64,000 nucleotides of DNA from Amoebidium appalachense (GCA_963693365.1 CAVNZM010000009.1:8432001-8496000); one strand, 5' to 3'; numbered from the stretch's first letter, positions 33,093 to 55,099 are shown. Made by a program: numbers and translations. Notes: generated by a model not told the origin, from the sequence alone.

Positions 33093-33740
33093 ATGGATTC
33101 TCAAGCCAACAACACACACAGACCCACTACTTCCGCTCTTTGGGGTGAGGTAGAAAAGTCACAAAAACCACAAATAGACAGCCTGAGCCGAACCCTCCAA
33201 TACGTGAGAGAGGCAGAAGACACAGCTATCGCAACCACCCGCAAACTTGAGTCACAGAAAAAGGGGCTCGAAAACATCTCAAAAACACTGGATAAAACTC
33301 AGGAAAGCCTTGGGAGAAGCGAAAAGACACTGAACAAAATGCGTCGGTTTCCGCGTGTTTTTCGCAAAAATAAAAGCCCGAAGAAAGACTCACCTCCCGT
33401 TACAGAGAAAGCACGTTCGAGCTCAAAACCCCAGCCGTCCCCTCGAAACGAAAAAACGGAAAACATTCAGACGGAATCCACCACCAACAGTGCAGAAACG
33501 CAACATTGGAGCAAGACAGCAAGTGTCCCGTCAAAAGTGCAAGAAAACGAGAAGGAAATAGACGAAAGTTTGGATGCGGTGGGTGTGGGGATAGGCAGGT
33601 TGAAAGCGATTGCCCTCGCTATGAACGAAGAACTGGACACACAGAACAAAATGATTGACAGGGTGCACGTGGAAGTGGACAGCACAAACAGTCGGTTGAA
33701 TAAGTGTCACAAGGAGACACAGGCAGTGCTACTGAGCTAA
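33093..33740 (+). CDS. Qbc-SNARE, SNAP-25/SNAP-29 type, intronless
   Basis: SNAP-25-family proteins give two helices to the four-helix SNARE bundle that fuses membranes. The 215-residue product has two SNARE motifs. The Qb helix is at about residues 22-87, with zero-layer Gln in KLESQKKGLENI. The Qc helix is at about 152-213, where GRLKAIALAMNEEL and TQNKMIDRVHVEVDSTNSRL closely follow the family pattern (zero-layer Gln in DTQN). The linker is basic, Ser/Pro-rich and has no cysteine cluster. So the palmitoylated anchor of SNAP-25 is absent, as in SNAP-29 or SNAP-47. No transmembrane segment is present. There are no introns, and the start follows a poly-A stretch at 33047-33074. Which compartment it serves cannot be told. 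Confidence 0.85.
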   Translation: MDSQANNTHRPTTSALWGEVEKSQKPQIDSLSRTLQYVREAEDTAIATTRKLESQKKGLENISKTLDKTQESLGRSEKTLNKMRRFPRVFRKNKSPKKDSPPVTEKARSSSKPQPSPRNEKTENIQTESTTNSAETQHWSKTASVPSKVQENEKEIDESLDAVGVGIGRLKAIALAMNEELDTQNKMIDRVHVEVDSTNSRLNKCHKETQAVLLS

Positions 33741-33779
33741 AGCATTTTTCTGATGTTTTTTCTTAAAAAAACTCTTTTT

Positions 33780-33878
33780 TATGCTCTTGCATCAGAATCT
33801 TTTTTTTGGGGGGAAAGCAATTTTGTTGGAACTGAAATTCAGATCGGACATTAATTCAACTCAGAGATGGTGTAGTAT

Positions 33879-33932
<54 letters not shown>

Positions 33933-34122
33933 CAGTGATATACCCAAAAAAAAAAAAAAAAAAAAAAAAAAAAGAAACGTGTCGGTGGGTGCCACACTTT
34001 GAGCATGCTTTGATGAGATATGTTTCTACCCCGTAATTGTTACCGAGGCTTTCCTTTCCTTTTATTCCGGGTTTGACTCGTAAAAGTTTATTGTTTTTTT
34101 TTATTGTTTTTTTTTTTTTTTT

Positions 34123-34153
<31 letters not shown>

Positions 34154-34856
34154 GGGGAGGGGGGGGGGAGGGGGGGGGGGGGGGGGATGTGAGTCACAAA
34201 GATGATTTTTAAAAGGGAAAGGACGGTAGGGTATTTGAACTTGGGCAATGAGAATGGCTTGCTGAGAAGCTTTTTGACGTTTTTAATGGATTTGAAAGAG
34301 CCCTCGACAAAGCAACCAAAACATAGACACCTGGACATTGGTCATTGAACTTGAAATGGGGTGGTTGGGTAAAACATGAATAAATGATACCGTATACGTA
34401 TGATTATCGTCCGACTCGCTAAGTGTACAACCGTTTTTTAACCTGTATATTTAACCCCATACTAGTCTCTCTCCCGTCCCCCCCCCCCCCCCCCCCCCCT
34501 CCTCCTCCTCCTCCCCACCTCCCTTCCCCAGGGCCCCGGGCGTCCTCCCCTCCTCTCCCATTCTACCTTCCGAATCTAGTTCTCTTTAAGAATTTTTATA
34601 CCTCCGCGCACCCAAGCACACAATGTCCATTTCATGTGAAGATACAGGAGAGAGGGGAAAGCAAGTTGAAAGAGCCTGAGAGGTCTGGTATATGGGCTGG
34701 GGAATGGAGGGGGGAGGGGAGGGGGGCAGTAATGGTGTGTGTGTGTGTGTGGAGGGGTGGGTGGGTGGGTGTGTGGTGGTGGTGGGGGGGGGGGGGGGGG
34801 GGGGGGGGGGGAGGGGGATGGCAGTAATGGTGGGAGGGACATGGGTGTGTGTGTGT

Positions 34857-34913
<57 letters not shown>

Positions 34914-35602
34914 GGACCTGGCCAGTGACGAGTGGATCTGTGCCTTGTGTACAAGCTTAACGGTGGAAAGGATGGGTGGGTTTCGTGTGTGTGCCCCCCC
35001 CCTCGCTCTCCCCCCCCCCCCCCCCCCTCCCTTGTGGATGTGTGTTTGGAGATGGGGGGGGGGGGGAGGGTGGGGGGGGGGGGGGGGGGGGGGGGAGAAA
35101 GGGGGGAGGGGGGAAGCAGGATGTCACAATTTGTAGACAGAAGTCCCTATTTAGATTGACCCCTTTGCTGTGATCAAGCGATGTTTTGAATAAATGACAA
35201 CTAATTAACCTTACGGAATGTTGACATACGAATCGTTTTCAATCCACTGATAACGGTTTCGGCTAACTCGATTGCATCAAACAAATCTCTGGTTGAAAGA
35301 GGAGGGGTGGAGGAGGGAGAGGTGGGAGGAGGAGGAAAGAAGTGGGGGGAGGATGGAGGAAGTGGGGGGACTCGAGGGGGGGGGGGGGGGGGGGGGGGTT
35401 GGACCTGGCCAACAAAGAAAGGGTTTGTGCCTTGTGTACAGTATGTGCACAAGTGACACTGTGGTGAGGATGGCTGCACGTGGGTGGCTCAACGTGTTGG
35501 TGTGTGTTTCCTTCGCTTCTTGTATATTTTTCCCTTCCTTCCCCGCCCACCCCCCCGCCCCCCTCCGCGCCCTGCCCCCTCTCCACCTCCCTCTCCCTCC
35601 CT

Positions 35603-35633
<31 letters not shown>

Positions 35634-36200
35634 GGGAGGGGGTTTGAAGAGGGGGGGGGGGGGGGGGGGACAGCAGTGTGTTGTGGATGTGTGTTTGGGA
35701 CAGGGGGAGGGGGTGGGGGGGGGGGGGGGGGGGGGGGGGGGATTGACTTAATTTATGGAAAGAAGGCCCCATTTAGATTTACCCCTTTTACTGTGAATTT
35801 GTGGTGTTATGACTCAGTCCGAATCACATCTAGCCCAAGGGACGGTGCCGTGCAAATTGTTTACACTCCGCGGAACAGTTTCAACCATGTGATATGTCTG
35901 ACACCGTCTAAAAACCCTATTGCATCAAACAAATCACTGAATGAAAGCCGCTCAACAGCTATCAGACACTTTTTGCTTTCGACTCGAAGGAAAAATACCG
36001 AATATTGATTTTCGTAACTTCAAACACCCGCAAAACAGCTAATCAAACAGGTGCTACGCAAATCAAACAGGTGCTACGAGGTCACAATCAGATTTCACGG
36101 CAAGCAAAACGAAATACAACAAAACACCTGCAAAAATTACAGACGAGTGCATTACAAAGAAACTAATTCTACCTAGAGTGAACCACTGGATTTTAGTATA
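33780..36200. other. Region between convergent SNARE and UAP1 genes: G runs and unique pieces
   Basis: It contains a G run at about 33880-33927, T and G runs at 34090-34190, a 56-base G run at 34857-34912, and several more to 35.75 kb. Two related unique pieces occur. CCTGGCCA... GTGCCTTGTGTACA is near 34916-34952 and again near 35404-35440. AATAAA-like sites are present (for example 34379). No coding exon is supported. Confidence 0.6.
34857..34912. repeat. Poly-G run of 56 bases
   Basis: The longest uninterrupted mononucleotide run noticed in the window. It is a strong candidate G-quadruplex and a likely sequencing hazard. Confidence 0.95.
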
Positions 36201-36207
36201 ACCGACT

Positions 36208-37737
36208 TCAAACACAGAAACTGGCGACTGGTGATAGGAAGAGAGCCGGGCATTCCCGCGTGAACATTTTCCCTTGGCACAAAGCCTGAAGCCCCTCCCC
36301 GTCGTAAGATACTGTAGGCGAGATCTCACAAGGGACGTTTTCGCACTCAAAAGATCCCCCAGCCGCCTTAACCATTTTCCGGCACAAAGCCATTTGCCGA
36401 TTACGGCAATCGGACGGTGTGTCCGCTGGCGCCCCCTCCGCATTTTTCAGAGGAGCGAACTCATCGTCGCGATCTACGTAGAGAACCATTAGGTTCTTGG
36501 CGAACTGGAACACGTCGAAAATGAACATTTCCATCTTAATGCCGTTGTTTGCGGTGGGTTTAACGGGGTTTCCCATTGTGTCCACTGTGGGAATTTTCTT
36601 CTTTGCAATGTGCAGGGGGAGGGAGTGGAGGTTGGTTGTGCAAATATCACGGAGGAACTCAATACTGAAGAAATGGTTGCAGATGTTGCCGGCGTCGTAC
36701 GTGAGCGTACCATCGGGATCGCGCATCTGAGCGACCATCTGCGAGATCTCCGAATATTCAACCACGCGATAACAGTTATCGCACTGGCACACAACACCCA
36801 CGGCCTCCTTAGGCTCCACCTTCTGAACAACTTTCGCGCCGCAATCCGCCTCCCGTTCGATGCAGAAACCCATGAAAACGGGGTCAGCTACCTTAACCAA
36901 CACATTATCTACACAATATGCGTGCACGTACTTGATTCCGCGGCGTTCCATATCATCCATCACTCCGCCTGTCACCAGAGCGCGGTAAATACCACCGTTA
37001 CCGTCCGGTGCTTCGGCGACTCTTGACTTAGTCTCGAGAATAATCTTCCCGTCCATCGTAAGACAAGGGAGCGTGTTCTGTTGGAAGAAAATGATGTTTG
37101 CAGAGTCAAGACCGAAGAAGTTGTTTGCCTCGAAAAACGAAACAGTGCGTGCGTGTGTTGGCTCGGAGGTCATGACGTACCAAGGGATGGTGCATTTTTC
37201 CCCCGACTCTGCCGAGGCAATATCCTGCAACCTGCGAATGCGCTCACCTTGAAGCTGGAAAAGAGACTTTCCCGATGGCAGACCAACATTATACATTCCC
37301 TTGGGGTCGGCAGAACCAAGGCGTGTTCCCTGTCCTCCGGCGAGAAGAATTACACCAACAGTACCGTTCATAATTTCGTTAATACCGATTGTGCGCCAAC
37401 GAGACATGTTCTCGACCGACTCTTCTTTCGTGTCAGCAAACAGCTGTTTAGGAAGAGGGGCGATGCAGGCGTCCAGGTTTCTTAACTCCTCAGCGTCCAT
37501 CGTCAGCCTGTTAAAGTAGCTGTTGATGACGTTGAAGTTAATCTTCCCCGTGCACTCTACCAGTTGTGCCTTTTCCTCCGCCGAGAGCGTGTTCCAGAAT
37601 TTGAAAAGGTGCCCCTGCCCGGCTGCCTCAGCGGCACTGCGAACAGACTGGGCTTGTTGGTCAAATTTGGTCATTATTGGTTGAACTTCGTCACAAGTGA
37701 CGAGCTCAACGGCCGTGCTACTCTGATTAGGTGCCAT
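36208..37737 (-). CDS. UAP1: UDP-N-acetylglucosamine pyrophosphorylase, intronless
   Basis: The enzyme makes UDP-GlcNAc from UTP and GlcNAc-1-phosphate in the cytosol, the last step of the hexosamine pathway that supplies chitin, N-glycans, GPI anchors and O-GlcNAc. The 509-residue frame matches eukaryotic UAP1 in length. It shows the uridyl-binding loop LAGGQGTRLGSADPKGMYNV (about residues 130-149), MTSEPTH, the substrate motif EAPDGNGGIYRAL, and AYCVDNVLVKVADPVFMGFC. The Lys in GAKVVQK and the C-terminal EISPTVSYDGEGL segment also follow. The start at 37737 (ATGGCACC) was preferred over the upstream TTG because it gives the usual N-terminus. There is no intron, unlike DHFR and TADA1 nearby, and codon use shows no disruption. 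It is convergent with the SNARE gene. Confidence 0.95.
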   Translation of the reverse strand: MAPNQSSTAVELVTCDEVQPIMTKFDQQAQSVRSAAEAAGQGHLFKFWNTLSAEEKAQLVECTGKINFNVINSYFNRLTMDAEELRNLDACIAPLPKQLFADTKEESVENMSRWRTIGINEIMNGTVGVILLAGGQGTRLGSADPKGMYNVGLPSGKSLFQLQGERIRRLQDIASAESGEKCTIPWYVMTSEPTHARTVSFFEANNFFGLDSANIIFFQQNTLPCLTMDGKIILETKSRVAEAPDGNGGIYRALVTGGVMDDMERRGIKYVHAYCVDNVLVKVADPVFMGFCIEREADCGAKVVQKVEPKEAVGVVCQCDNCYRVVEYSEISQMVAQMRDPDGTLTYDAGNICNHFFSIEFLRDICTTNLHSLPLHIAKKKIPTVDTMGNPVKPTANNGIKMEMFIFDVFQFAKNLMVLYVDRDDEFAPLKNAEGAPADTPSDCRNRQMALCRKMVKAAGGSFECENVPCEISPTVSYDGEGLQALCQGKMFTRECPALFLSPVASFCV

Positions 37738-37869
37738 TTTTTCATAGAGTTTGAATGTTTGGTGAAGCGACAAAATGTTGTGTCTACTTGTGTGCGTGAA
37801 GCAATGAAGAAATCGACGCTTGGCTGTGCAGTGAAACAGTCTGTTGAAGTAGAGTTTTAAAAGCGGTTG

Positions 37870-38909
37870 AGTTACCTAAACACTACGCCTTCCTTTTTGG
37901 TATAGATGTTTAGTGACTCGCACTGAAAGGCCGAGATGCACAAATGGCCGGAGGTAGTGGTGGGGGCAAAGATATGGATGAAGGTGCCGCGCAGCATGAC
38001 TACACATGTCGGATTCTGTTTGGTAATGAGATCTATTCCAGCAGATTAGGCTCCAATTTGATCTGATTGGTGAATACTAATTTATCACACCCTTAGCCAA
38101 TCATTGTTTTTGAATCAGGAAGAGATGTGCAAATTGAATGGCAATCGTTCAGGCAACGCGTACGCAGCCTGGTCAAAGCCTAATTTCCAGGGTTTGCTAC
38201 ATTCATTGCATTTGGTCTATTAAAATAATTCTCCTCTTTAACGCCTACTATATAATGATTTTCAAAACTGATATCGTTTTTGTTCTTTTAAATTAAGAAA
38301 ACCCATTACACACACATGTGGGCATGACTTATCATATCGATATATCAATGTCATTTGATGACCACGCGCATAAATGTATATAATATAGACATGGAGTTGT
38401 TGAAAATTCAAAATTATCGAAAAGAATTTTATATTTATATTGTAGCAAAAAGTTACAAAGTTTTTGCCGGCGTGTGCGATCACAGCAAGGTGGCTGTACA
38501 GCTATTTGTGGTTTTTAAGAGTCTGCTGCGCTCAGATCTACCAATCGGAACAAGCTCAATCAAAATCTATTTGCCAATAGTTAGCTAGCATTCGTGTCCT
38601 GTACACGTGTATCGGCACACTTTCCAACACGTGAACGTTAGTGATATGCATGCTAGACGAGCTTTTTGATAGCCACGCCTTGGGGAGAGAGGAGGCCTAT
38701 TAGCTGGGCCAGACCCTCGGCGTGACGTCATGTAGACTCTTCACATGCATTCACATGCTCTGTACACTTGGGAAGTTCGAAACAACCTCTCAACTACTTT
38801 GTCCGCTCAACGTTAAAAGTGTGCACATCTAAACACATATACACACACGGGCACGTACACGTACACACACACACACAGCATCACACAAAAAATTGACGAT
38901 GTGTGTGTG

Positions 38910-38969
<60 letters not shown>

Positions 38970-39009
38970 ATGTGTGTGTACGTGTGTGTGTGTGTGTGTG
39001 CATGTGTTT

Positions 39010-39053
<44 letters not shown>

Positions 39054-39415
39054 ACGTGTGCTTGTGACATGTGTGTGTTTGTGTGACCGTGCTTGCTTCT
39101 GGTTCGTGATTACTCTGCTGTCTGGGTAGGGTGCACGTGAGTGGTTAGATGTCTGTGTGACCTTGTTTTTTATTAAAATGTGCATGTGTGTGTGCACTAA
39201 TGGTGTGTGCACGTATGTGTGTCAACGTGTTTGTGTGCGTGTTTGAAAGGTGGTTGAGGGAGGTCGTTGAAGGAAATGATGACCGCCCGTTGGGGAAGGA
39301 GGGGGGAGAGAGGGGGGGGGATCTACAAAACGAGTGAATGGCATATAAGCCACACCGTGCATATATTAGCAGCACCGTAAGAGACCGAATGCCCACGCGG
39401 GAGGAGTGGGGGAGA

Positions 39416-39455
<40 letters not shown>

Positions 39456-40185
39456 AGGGAACAGGAAGGATTGTACCAGATTTATTGATTATGAGTAAAC
39501 AAAAAAAAACCAAATGTTCAACAAATTAACTTGGAGTAGGCTACTGTACTTTCAAAGAGTCATTATTGTTCCCACGAAGTAAATTCATCAGCACAGCCAG
39601 TTACACTTAGCATATACAGATTTACACTAAGTGTCCATGCAGTGATTGAAAAAAGGGGAAAACAAAACAAAACAAAAAAACCCCCCCTGACATTCCAGTA
39701 GAAGTGCACACAACATCCTAACCGTGCTCTCACGCTTGCAGTGTCCAAACATACTCGACCAATGTCAGCAAAAGAGCCGGAGATAAGAATATGATTGTTT
39801 ACTAACAACGAGACAGGGGAATCTGCAAACCTATAATATACATTCGTTTTGGGTTTGTGTAAAACATTGTCTGTCCAATGTGCAAACGATGACGATGGAT
39901 GCCCCCCCCCCCCCCCCCCCCCCTCCCCCCTCCCCCCCCCCCCCCTCCCTCCCCCCCCCCCCCCCCCTCTTCCCCTCTCTCCTGCTCCCCTCATCTCCTT
40001 TTTTTTATATTTTTTTTTAATCATAGTTGAACAATTTACCTGTGTGTGTGATATGTACCTCTAACATTCTATTCTTTTTCTGATTATGTATGTCAATGAT
40101 TGTGTCTTTGGTTTTGGGTACGTACACGTGCACATACATACGTGGTGGTGGCCGTAAAACAGTCTGTCAAAGAACAGCATGTTCC
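37870..40185. other. Intergenic region between UAP1 and DHFR; no supported gene
   Basis: Unique, AT-balanced DNA at 37.9-38.8 kb includes a TGACGTCA palindrome at 38723-38730. GT repeats follow (about 38908-39051), then a G run (39418-39454) and C runs (39902-39966). Reading frames here are short and unremarkable. Confidence 0.6.
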
Positions 40186-40190
40186 ACATT

Positions 40191-50128
<9,938 letters not shown>

Positions 50129-51545
50129 CTTTTTAGAACAAATAGATGGGATGACTATGATGGCTTTCTTGTGTGCTGCTTCTCTTAGCGAAGTTGCACG
50201 GTAGATGGGCCAACTCGCCAAGGCCTTGCTCATAAAGCCCTCCGGTGAACACAAACCGATCCCCATATACTCACCACAGATGTCATTGCCTATCATTGAA
50301 AAAACATAGATTTACCTACTCTTCGTGTATACCAGCTGCTAATACAGTGATTAGTTTCCTCACAAACCTATAACGGTAGTTATGGTGGTTTTAGGAACAA
50401 ACACGTGCCTGTTATGTTATAAAAGGGCTTTTCCCCAGAGGAATACCTTTTCCGTTTCAAAGCGTAATTAATGAAGAACTAGAGTATCGGGTGATCTGTT
50501 TTACCCAAAATCTGCTTTTGGCGCGAAAAGGTTTGCATCCGGGCGTAGGGGTCCGCGCTGAGAGTCATAGTTATAATTAGGGGTGGGTTGCAGTGCACCT
50601 AAGAGTTGGAAAGAGGACAAAGCAACATACATGAACAGAGAGGGAGAGAGAGAAGGGGTGGCATCTCTAGCTGGCCGGCAAATGTGTGTGTTTTTAGGCG
50701 TCTTCGTGCGTAGATGTGAACATGAGGGTGAGGACTTGAAGTGCCATGGTGGGTCCGGGAGCTTCCCTGGGTGGGTAGACGAGTGGGTTGGAACTGTGCG
50801 TGTGTCTGTGTTTATGTTTTAGTGGAGAAGAATAGTGGCGGTGGTGTTGGTGGTGGTGATGGTTGTTAGGATGGGGGGAGGGAGGGGTGGGGGTGGGGGG
50901 GTTGGATTCGTTAGGGCAGGTGTGGTCATCATGCTCATCTGTATAAGTTTAAGATGTTTGTCATAGGTAACCCCGCTAGGCCATCTCAAGAAGTCTAACA
51001 GCTAGCACGTGGCAGTTGGTTGAATCTGGGCCAAAGTTGCTTCTTTCGCTTTCTCCTGTAAATTTATCAAGTATTCGGGCTAAAAATGGTCAGGCACAAG
51101 GTTTTACCCAGCTGTGCCACCCGCAGCCTAAGTTACCATTTGTATATACACAGGACCATCTGCACCGCTCGGCTGCAATTGAAGAGACGTGTTGCAGCTC
51201 CTCCCCGCCCCCCCCCCTTACCCCCCCTCCCCTCTTACCCCCCCCCGCCCCTACCCCCTCTTCCCTCCCCCCCCCACCCACCCACCCTCCCCCCCCCTCA
51301 CCCCAATCCCCTAACCGCCCCTCCCCTCTAGATCTCATCCCGAAATACCTCTCCGAGTAATTTAGTTTGAAAATACACCGAAAAAAGAAGAAACAAAGTG
51401 ACTATTCAGAAACCTGATTACATACGTTATCACTTCGTCTGATATGAGTCACTGTGGCAGGAACCGACATCTTCCATCGACTGAGGAGCCACATCATAAT
51501 CTCAGAACCTTATCAGATATCTTAGCCTGGAATGGGAGGATTTCT

Positions 51546-51586
<41 letters not shown>

Positions 51587-51636
51587 GCGTGCGTGTGTGC
51601 GTGCGTGCGTGTGTGCGTGCGTGCGTGCGTGCATAC

Positions 51637-51667
<31 letters not shown>

Positions 51668-51721
51668 TGTGTGTGTGTGTGTGTGTCTGTACGCGTCTGC
51701 TGATATGTGTGCTAACGTGTG

Positions 51722-52140
51722 TTCAACTTGCCCTTCTACTGCTGCTTCTTCTCTTTCGTTATCCATCCTCCCCCTCTTCCCCCCCCCCCCCCCCCCCCCC
51801 CTTTTTTTTCCCCCTCTTTTGTACGTGTATTTGTGTATGTGTGAGGGAGGGAGGGGGGAGGGGGAGGTTCAACTTGCCCTTCTACTGCTGCTTCTTCTCT
51901 TTCGTTATCCCCCCCCCCCCCCCCCCCCCTTTTTTCCCCCTCTTTTGTACATGTATTTGTGTATGTGAGGGAGGGAGGGGGGAGGGGGAGGTTCAACTTG
52001 CCCTTCTACTGCTGCTTATTCTCTTTCGTTATCCCCCCCCCCCCCCCCCCCCCCCCCCCGCTCCCCCCCCCCCCTTTTTTTTTCCCCTCTTTTGTATGTG
52101 TATTTGTGTATGTGTGAGGGAGGGAGGGGGGAGGGGGAGG
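51722..52140. repeat. Three-unit tandem array, units about 120-145 bp
   Basis: Each unit reads TTCAACTTGCCCTTCTACTG, CTGCTTCTTCTCTTTCGTTA, a C run, T run, TTTTGTACGTGTATTTGTGT and a GGGAGGGAGG tail. Units start near 51722, 51869 and 51991. Most length difference is in the C run. Confidence 0.88.
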
Positions 52141-52451
52141 GGAGGGGGATAACTCGCTTTGTGCCTACTCTTTAACAGTCACTCTACTACGGACCTGGCC
52201 TATCTTCTGATATCCAAATATCAATTTGATAACAATGAATATTACTTGATCGATGTGTACAACTTGCGAGCACAAGCAAAGCGCACATTGATAAATCGTT
52301 AGAGTGCCTTCGAATCGCGAATTACTTTATTCCACAAATGAGTCCCGTCCCCTTCCCCCCCCCCCCCCCCCCCCCCCCACCACCACCACCACCACCACCA
52401 CCACACACACACACACACACACACACAAATTCCCCGCTCCACCACCACCGC

Positions 52452-52491
<40 letters not shown>

Positions 52492-52654
52492 GACACACAC
52501 GAAATTACAACACCACCACTGCCGCCACCCCACAACCCACCCACCCATCCACCCACCAATGTTCAAATGGTTATCTGAGGTTTGAGTTTCAAGGGCAGCT
52601 GTAGCGGAGCTAGGAGGGATGGATGGACATAGGGAGGGGGGGGAGAGGGGGCTG

Positions 52655-53110
52655 GCCAACTTGAATGTGTCACATGTGCCCCTAATCTGCGCGATTGTTT
52701 GCCAGGTACACAAACCAAGATGTCTACCACACAACACACACCGAGGGGGGGGGGGGGGTTTGAATGCGGAACACGGTACAAAGTACGCATACACGACGAG
52801 AAGCATGGTGCAGGACACATGCAAAGGCAAACATTCAAGTATGCAACATCAGCCATGTGCACAGTATGCGTCATAAGCAGAGCCCATCCTCAGGGAGGAC
52901 CCAAGTCATCAATTGCGTCTGAGTTTCGACCCCTTAGCCCGCGTATATACGACACTCCAACTCAGACAGCAGCATCAACTGAGCTTGGGCGGGTCAACCC
53001 GTCTTGATCAAAGACGAGCAGGGGGGGGGGGGGGGGGGGAGGGATCTGCGCGAATATTGGCAAGGTGCACAAGCCAAGATACATAACACAACACACACCG
53101 GCGGGGGAGG
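52655..53110. repeat. Dispersed repeat copies, including an internal duplicate
   Basis: ATCTGCGCGA...TTG.CAGGT.CACAAACCAAGAT...ACACAACACACACCG occurs at about 52686-52743 and 53044-53100. Between them is a copy of the TTGAATGCG...CAGAGCCCATCCTCAGGGAG repeat, including CCGTCTTGATCAAAGACGAG, which is also found in the 1.4-kb repeats. Confidence 0.65.
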
Positions 53111-53571
53111 TGGGGATCAGACCGTATACCAGACAACTGCTTAATTTTTTTTCATACCATGAACGAGAATATGAACCACCTGATATGTACAACACAGATC
53201 TGCGAATAGATAAACCACTAGATATATCACAACCTGAGCCATAGCAAACATCATATTGTTCCGCAACAGTGTTTGTGGCTCAAAGCATCACTTCCATTCA
53301 AAAAGCATCTGATGAGTGTCCAGAAATGTTTGACAAGCTTAAGGTTTGCGCACACAGATGTATAGGGATATTAGGGAAATCACATTCAACAATTAATAAA
53401 GGCCTTCAGAAGGTTAAAAATAGAACAAAAAAACAACAAAAGTACAAGAAATGGGAGAAGGCACACTTGCTACATCAAACAACTACTCATACCATTGCTC
53501 ATTCAATCAGCCGGTAAATAATTCAGCATAGTTTCGAGCTTGTGTGTTTGCGTGTAGGGCGCAATTGTGGC

Positions 53572-53624
<53 letters not shown>

Positions 53625-54211
53625 CGTGTGTGTGTGTGTGTGTGTGTGTGCGTGCACATGCGTATGTATGCCGGATGTATGTAGGCGTGTGTGTGGGTTA
53701 GTGTGTGTGTGCGCGCGCCCGTCTTTGTGTTTGCGGGTGTGCGGGTGCACGCGTGTGTGCAGTGCTGGCCAAGAACAGGCTCCGAGTACAAAACATCATC
53801 TAGAGTTATCATACGATGCATATTGTTTGCTTTGCACTAGTGTGTAAAGGCAAAGGGCAAAAAGACACTTCGCTAAATGGCATCCTCCTTCAAATTACCC
53901 CCTCCCCCCCCAAAACCAACCACCCAGAGTACCAACTTTACACTTCTCGCTCCTTCCTCAACAGAGTGAGAGCAGAAAAAATAAACAGGAAATGATTGAA
54001 GGGATTGAATGGGGGGGTGAGCGGAGAGGGTGGGAACAAGGGGCAACGGAGATGGGGAAAGGGGATGGAGCAGAGCAATAGAGACGTAGGGACAAAGAAA
54101 GAGAGAGAGAAAGAGAGGTTGGGACGGAGAGAGGGGGGGGGGGGGGGGGGGGGGGGGGGGACGACGAGAGAGAGAGAAAGAGAAAGGGAAGGAGAAAGAG
54201 GAGAGGTGCAC

Positions 54212-55084
54212 CTATTCGAGCAAGTCATCAAGGTCATGCGCTTCGGTACTATTGTCGTCTTGCCCCCTTGCGAACTCTCTCCGTTTCCTCCGCGGAGTCC
54301 CAAAATCATGGTGCGGCAGCGGGGGCAACGAGCTGAAATCACTCACAACCACCGCCTCTGCTCTCCCCAAAGGCACCACTTTAGTCTTTGGAGGGGGTGT
54401 ATGGGAGGGAGGCATAACCGGCAGAGTGTTGAAGTGCTCCTCGAGTTGTCTAATTTTCATTTGTGCTTCATCCAGTTCCCGTTCCAATTCATGGACGCGT
54501 GATTGTAGCTCGTTTTCGTTTTCCTTCGCCATTTTATACATCAGGCCCAGCTCCTCCTTGCTAACAGTTGGGAATTCATCACCCAGCTCATTCGGGTTGG
54601 AAGTCGGCTGGGGAAGGTTTCTCCACTGCGGGCCATTCGGCAAGGGCAGACCGATTGGGTCCAAGCCCAGGTCAAGCATCGCGCTCATGATTTTCCTTGT
54701 ACTTTCCGGGAACATGGGCAAGGTTTCTGGAATCATTGAAAAAGCGCGTCTTTTTTTGGAAGGTGGGCGTGGTAGCTCCAAAGACAGGCCACGCACCCTC
54801 CTGTCCTCCCAGTACTGGACCTCCTCCTCGTGACTCAACGGCAATCGCTCCTCCGACCCGTGCATAAATCGGCCGTGTGCGTCGAAATGTTCCAACATGA
54901 AGTGTCTTCTGCAAACACGTTGATGGAAGTACGCATCTACGACGGTGTCCGAACTTGCCATGTCCAATTTTTCCAACCATAACCGGCGCAAACGACGAGT
55001 TTTTCCTGTTCCGTCTGGAAGAGGAATGTTTACACCGCCTTGGGTGAGCTCTCGGCGGCAACGTGTTGATGCGCAACTGGGCAT
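54212..55084 (-). CDS. THAP-type zinc-finger protein with coiled coil, intronless
   Basis: THAP domains are zinc-dependent DNA-binding modules of animal transcription factors and P-element-like transposases. The 290-residue product opens with the C2CH pattern: Cys4, Cys9, Cys58, His61 (CRRHF) and the conserved Trp36. Residues 20-23 (IPLP) sit where FP/PxD occurs in the family. A basic stretch (PPSKKRR, about 108-114) could be a nuclear signal. A coiled coil follows at about 176-218 (KENENELQSRVHELERELDE), then a Pro-rich part, a second basic patch (PRRKRREFARG) and an acidic end. No transposase catalytic region is present, so it looks like a host regulator. A TATA-like run lies about 45-55 bases upstream of the ATG on the gene strand (about 55128-55140). 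No intron is needed. Confidence 0.75.
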   Translation of the reverse strand: MPSCASTRCRRELTQGGVNIPLPDGTGKTRRLRRLWLEKLDMASSDTVVDAYFHQRVCRRHFMLEHFDAHGRFMHGSEERLPLSHEEEVQYWEDRRVRGLSLELPRPPSKKRRAFSMIPETLPMFPESTRKIMSAMLDLGLDPIGLPLPNGPQWRNLPQPTSNPNELGDEFPTVSKEELGLMYKMAKENENELQSRVHELERELDEAQMKIRQLEEHFNTLPVMPPSHTPPPKTKVVPLGRAEAVVVSDFSSLPPLPHHDFGTPRRKRREFARGQDDNSTEAHDLDDLLE

Positions 55085-55099
55085 GTTGGTGAGGCGTGC

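Larger units (their letters stand above)
50200..54200. other. Region between DHFR 5' end and the THAP gene; repeats, no supported gene
   Basis: 50.3-51.2 kb is mostly unique and may hold the DHFR promoter. Then come C runs, a G run (51549-51585), GT repeats, the 51.7-52.1 kb tandem array, C and CA repeats (52357-52489), and dispersed repeat copies (52.65-53.12 kb). A frame at 53269-53517 is not family-like. GT repeats (53573-53649) and a G run near 54130-54160 follow. Confidence 0.6.

Noticed and set aside
36208-37773. Start of UAP1 at the upstream TTG (37773)
   Set aside because: Eukaryotic genes rarely use TTG, and the ATG at 37737 gives the expected protein length.
53269-53517. 82-codon Lys-rich frame
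   Set aside because: Possibly a gene fragment, but no ATG context, splice borders or recognisable family.
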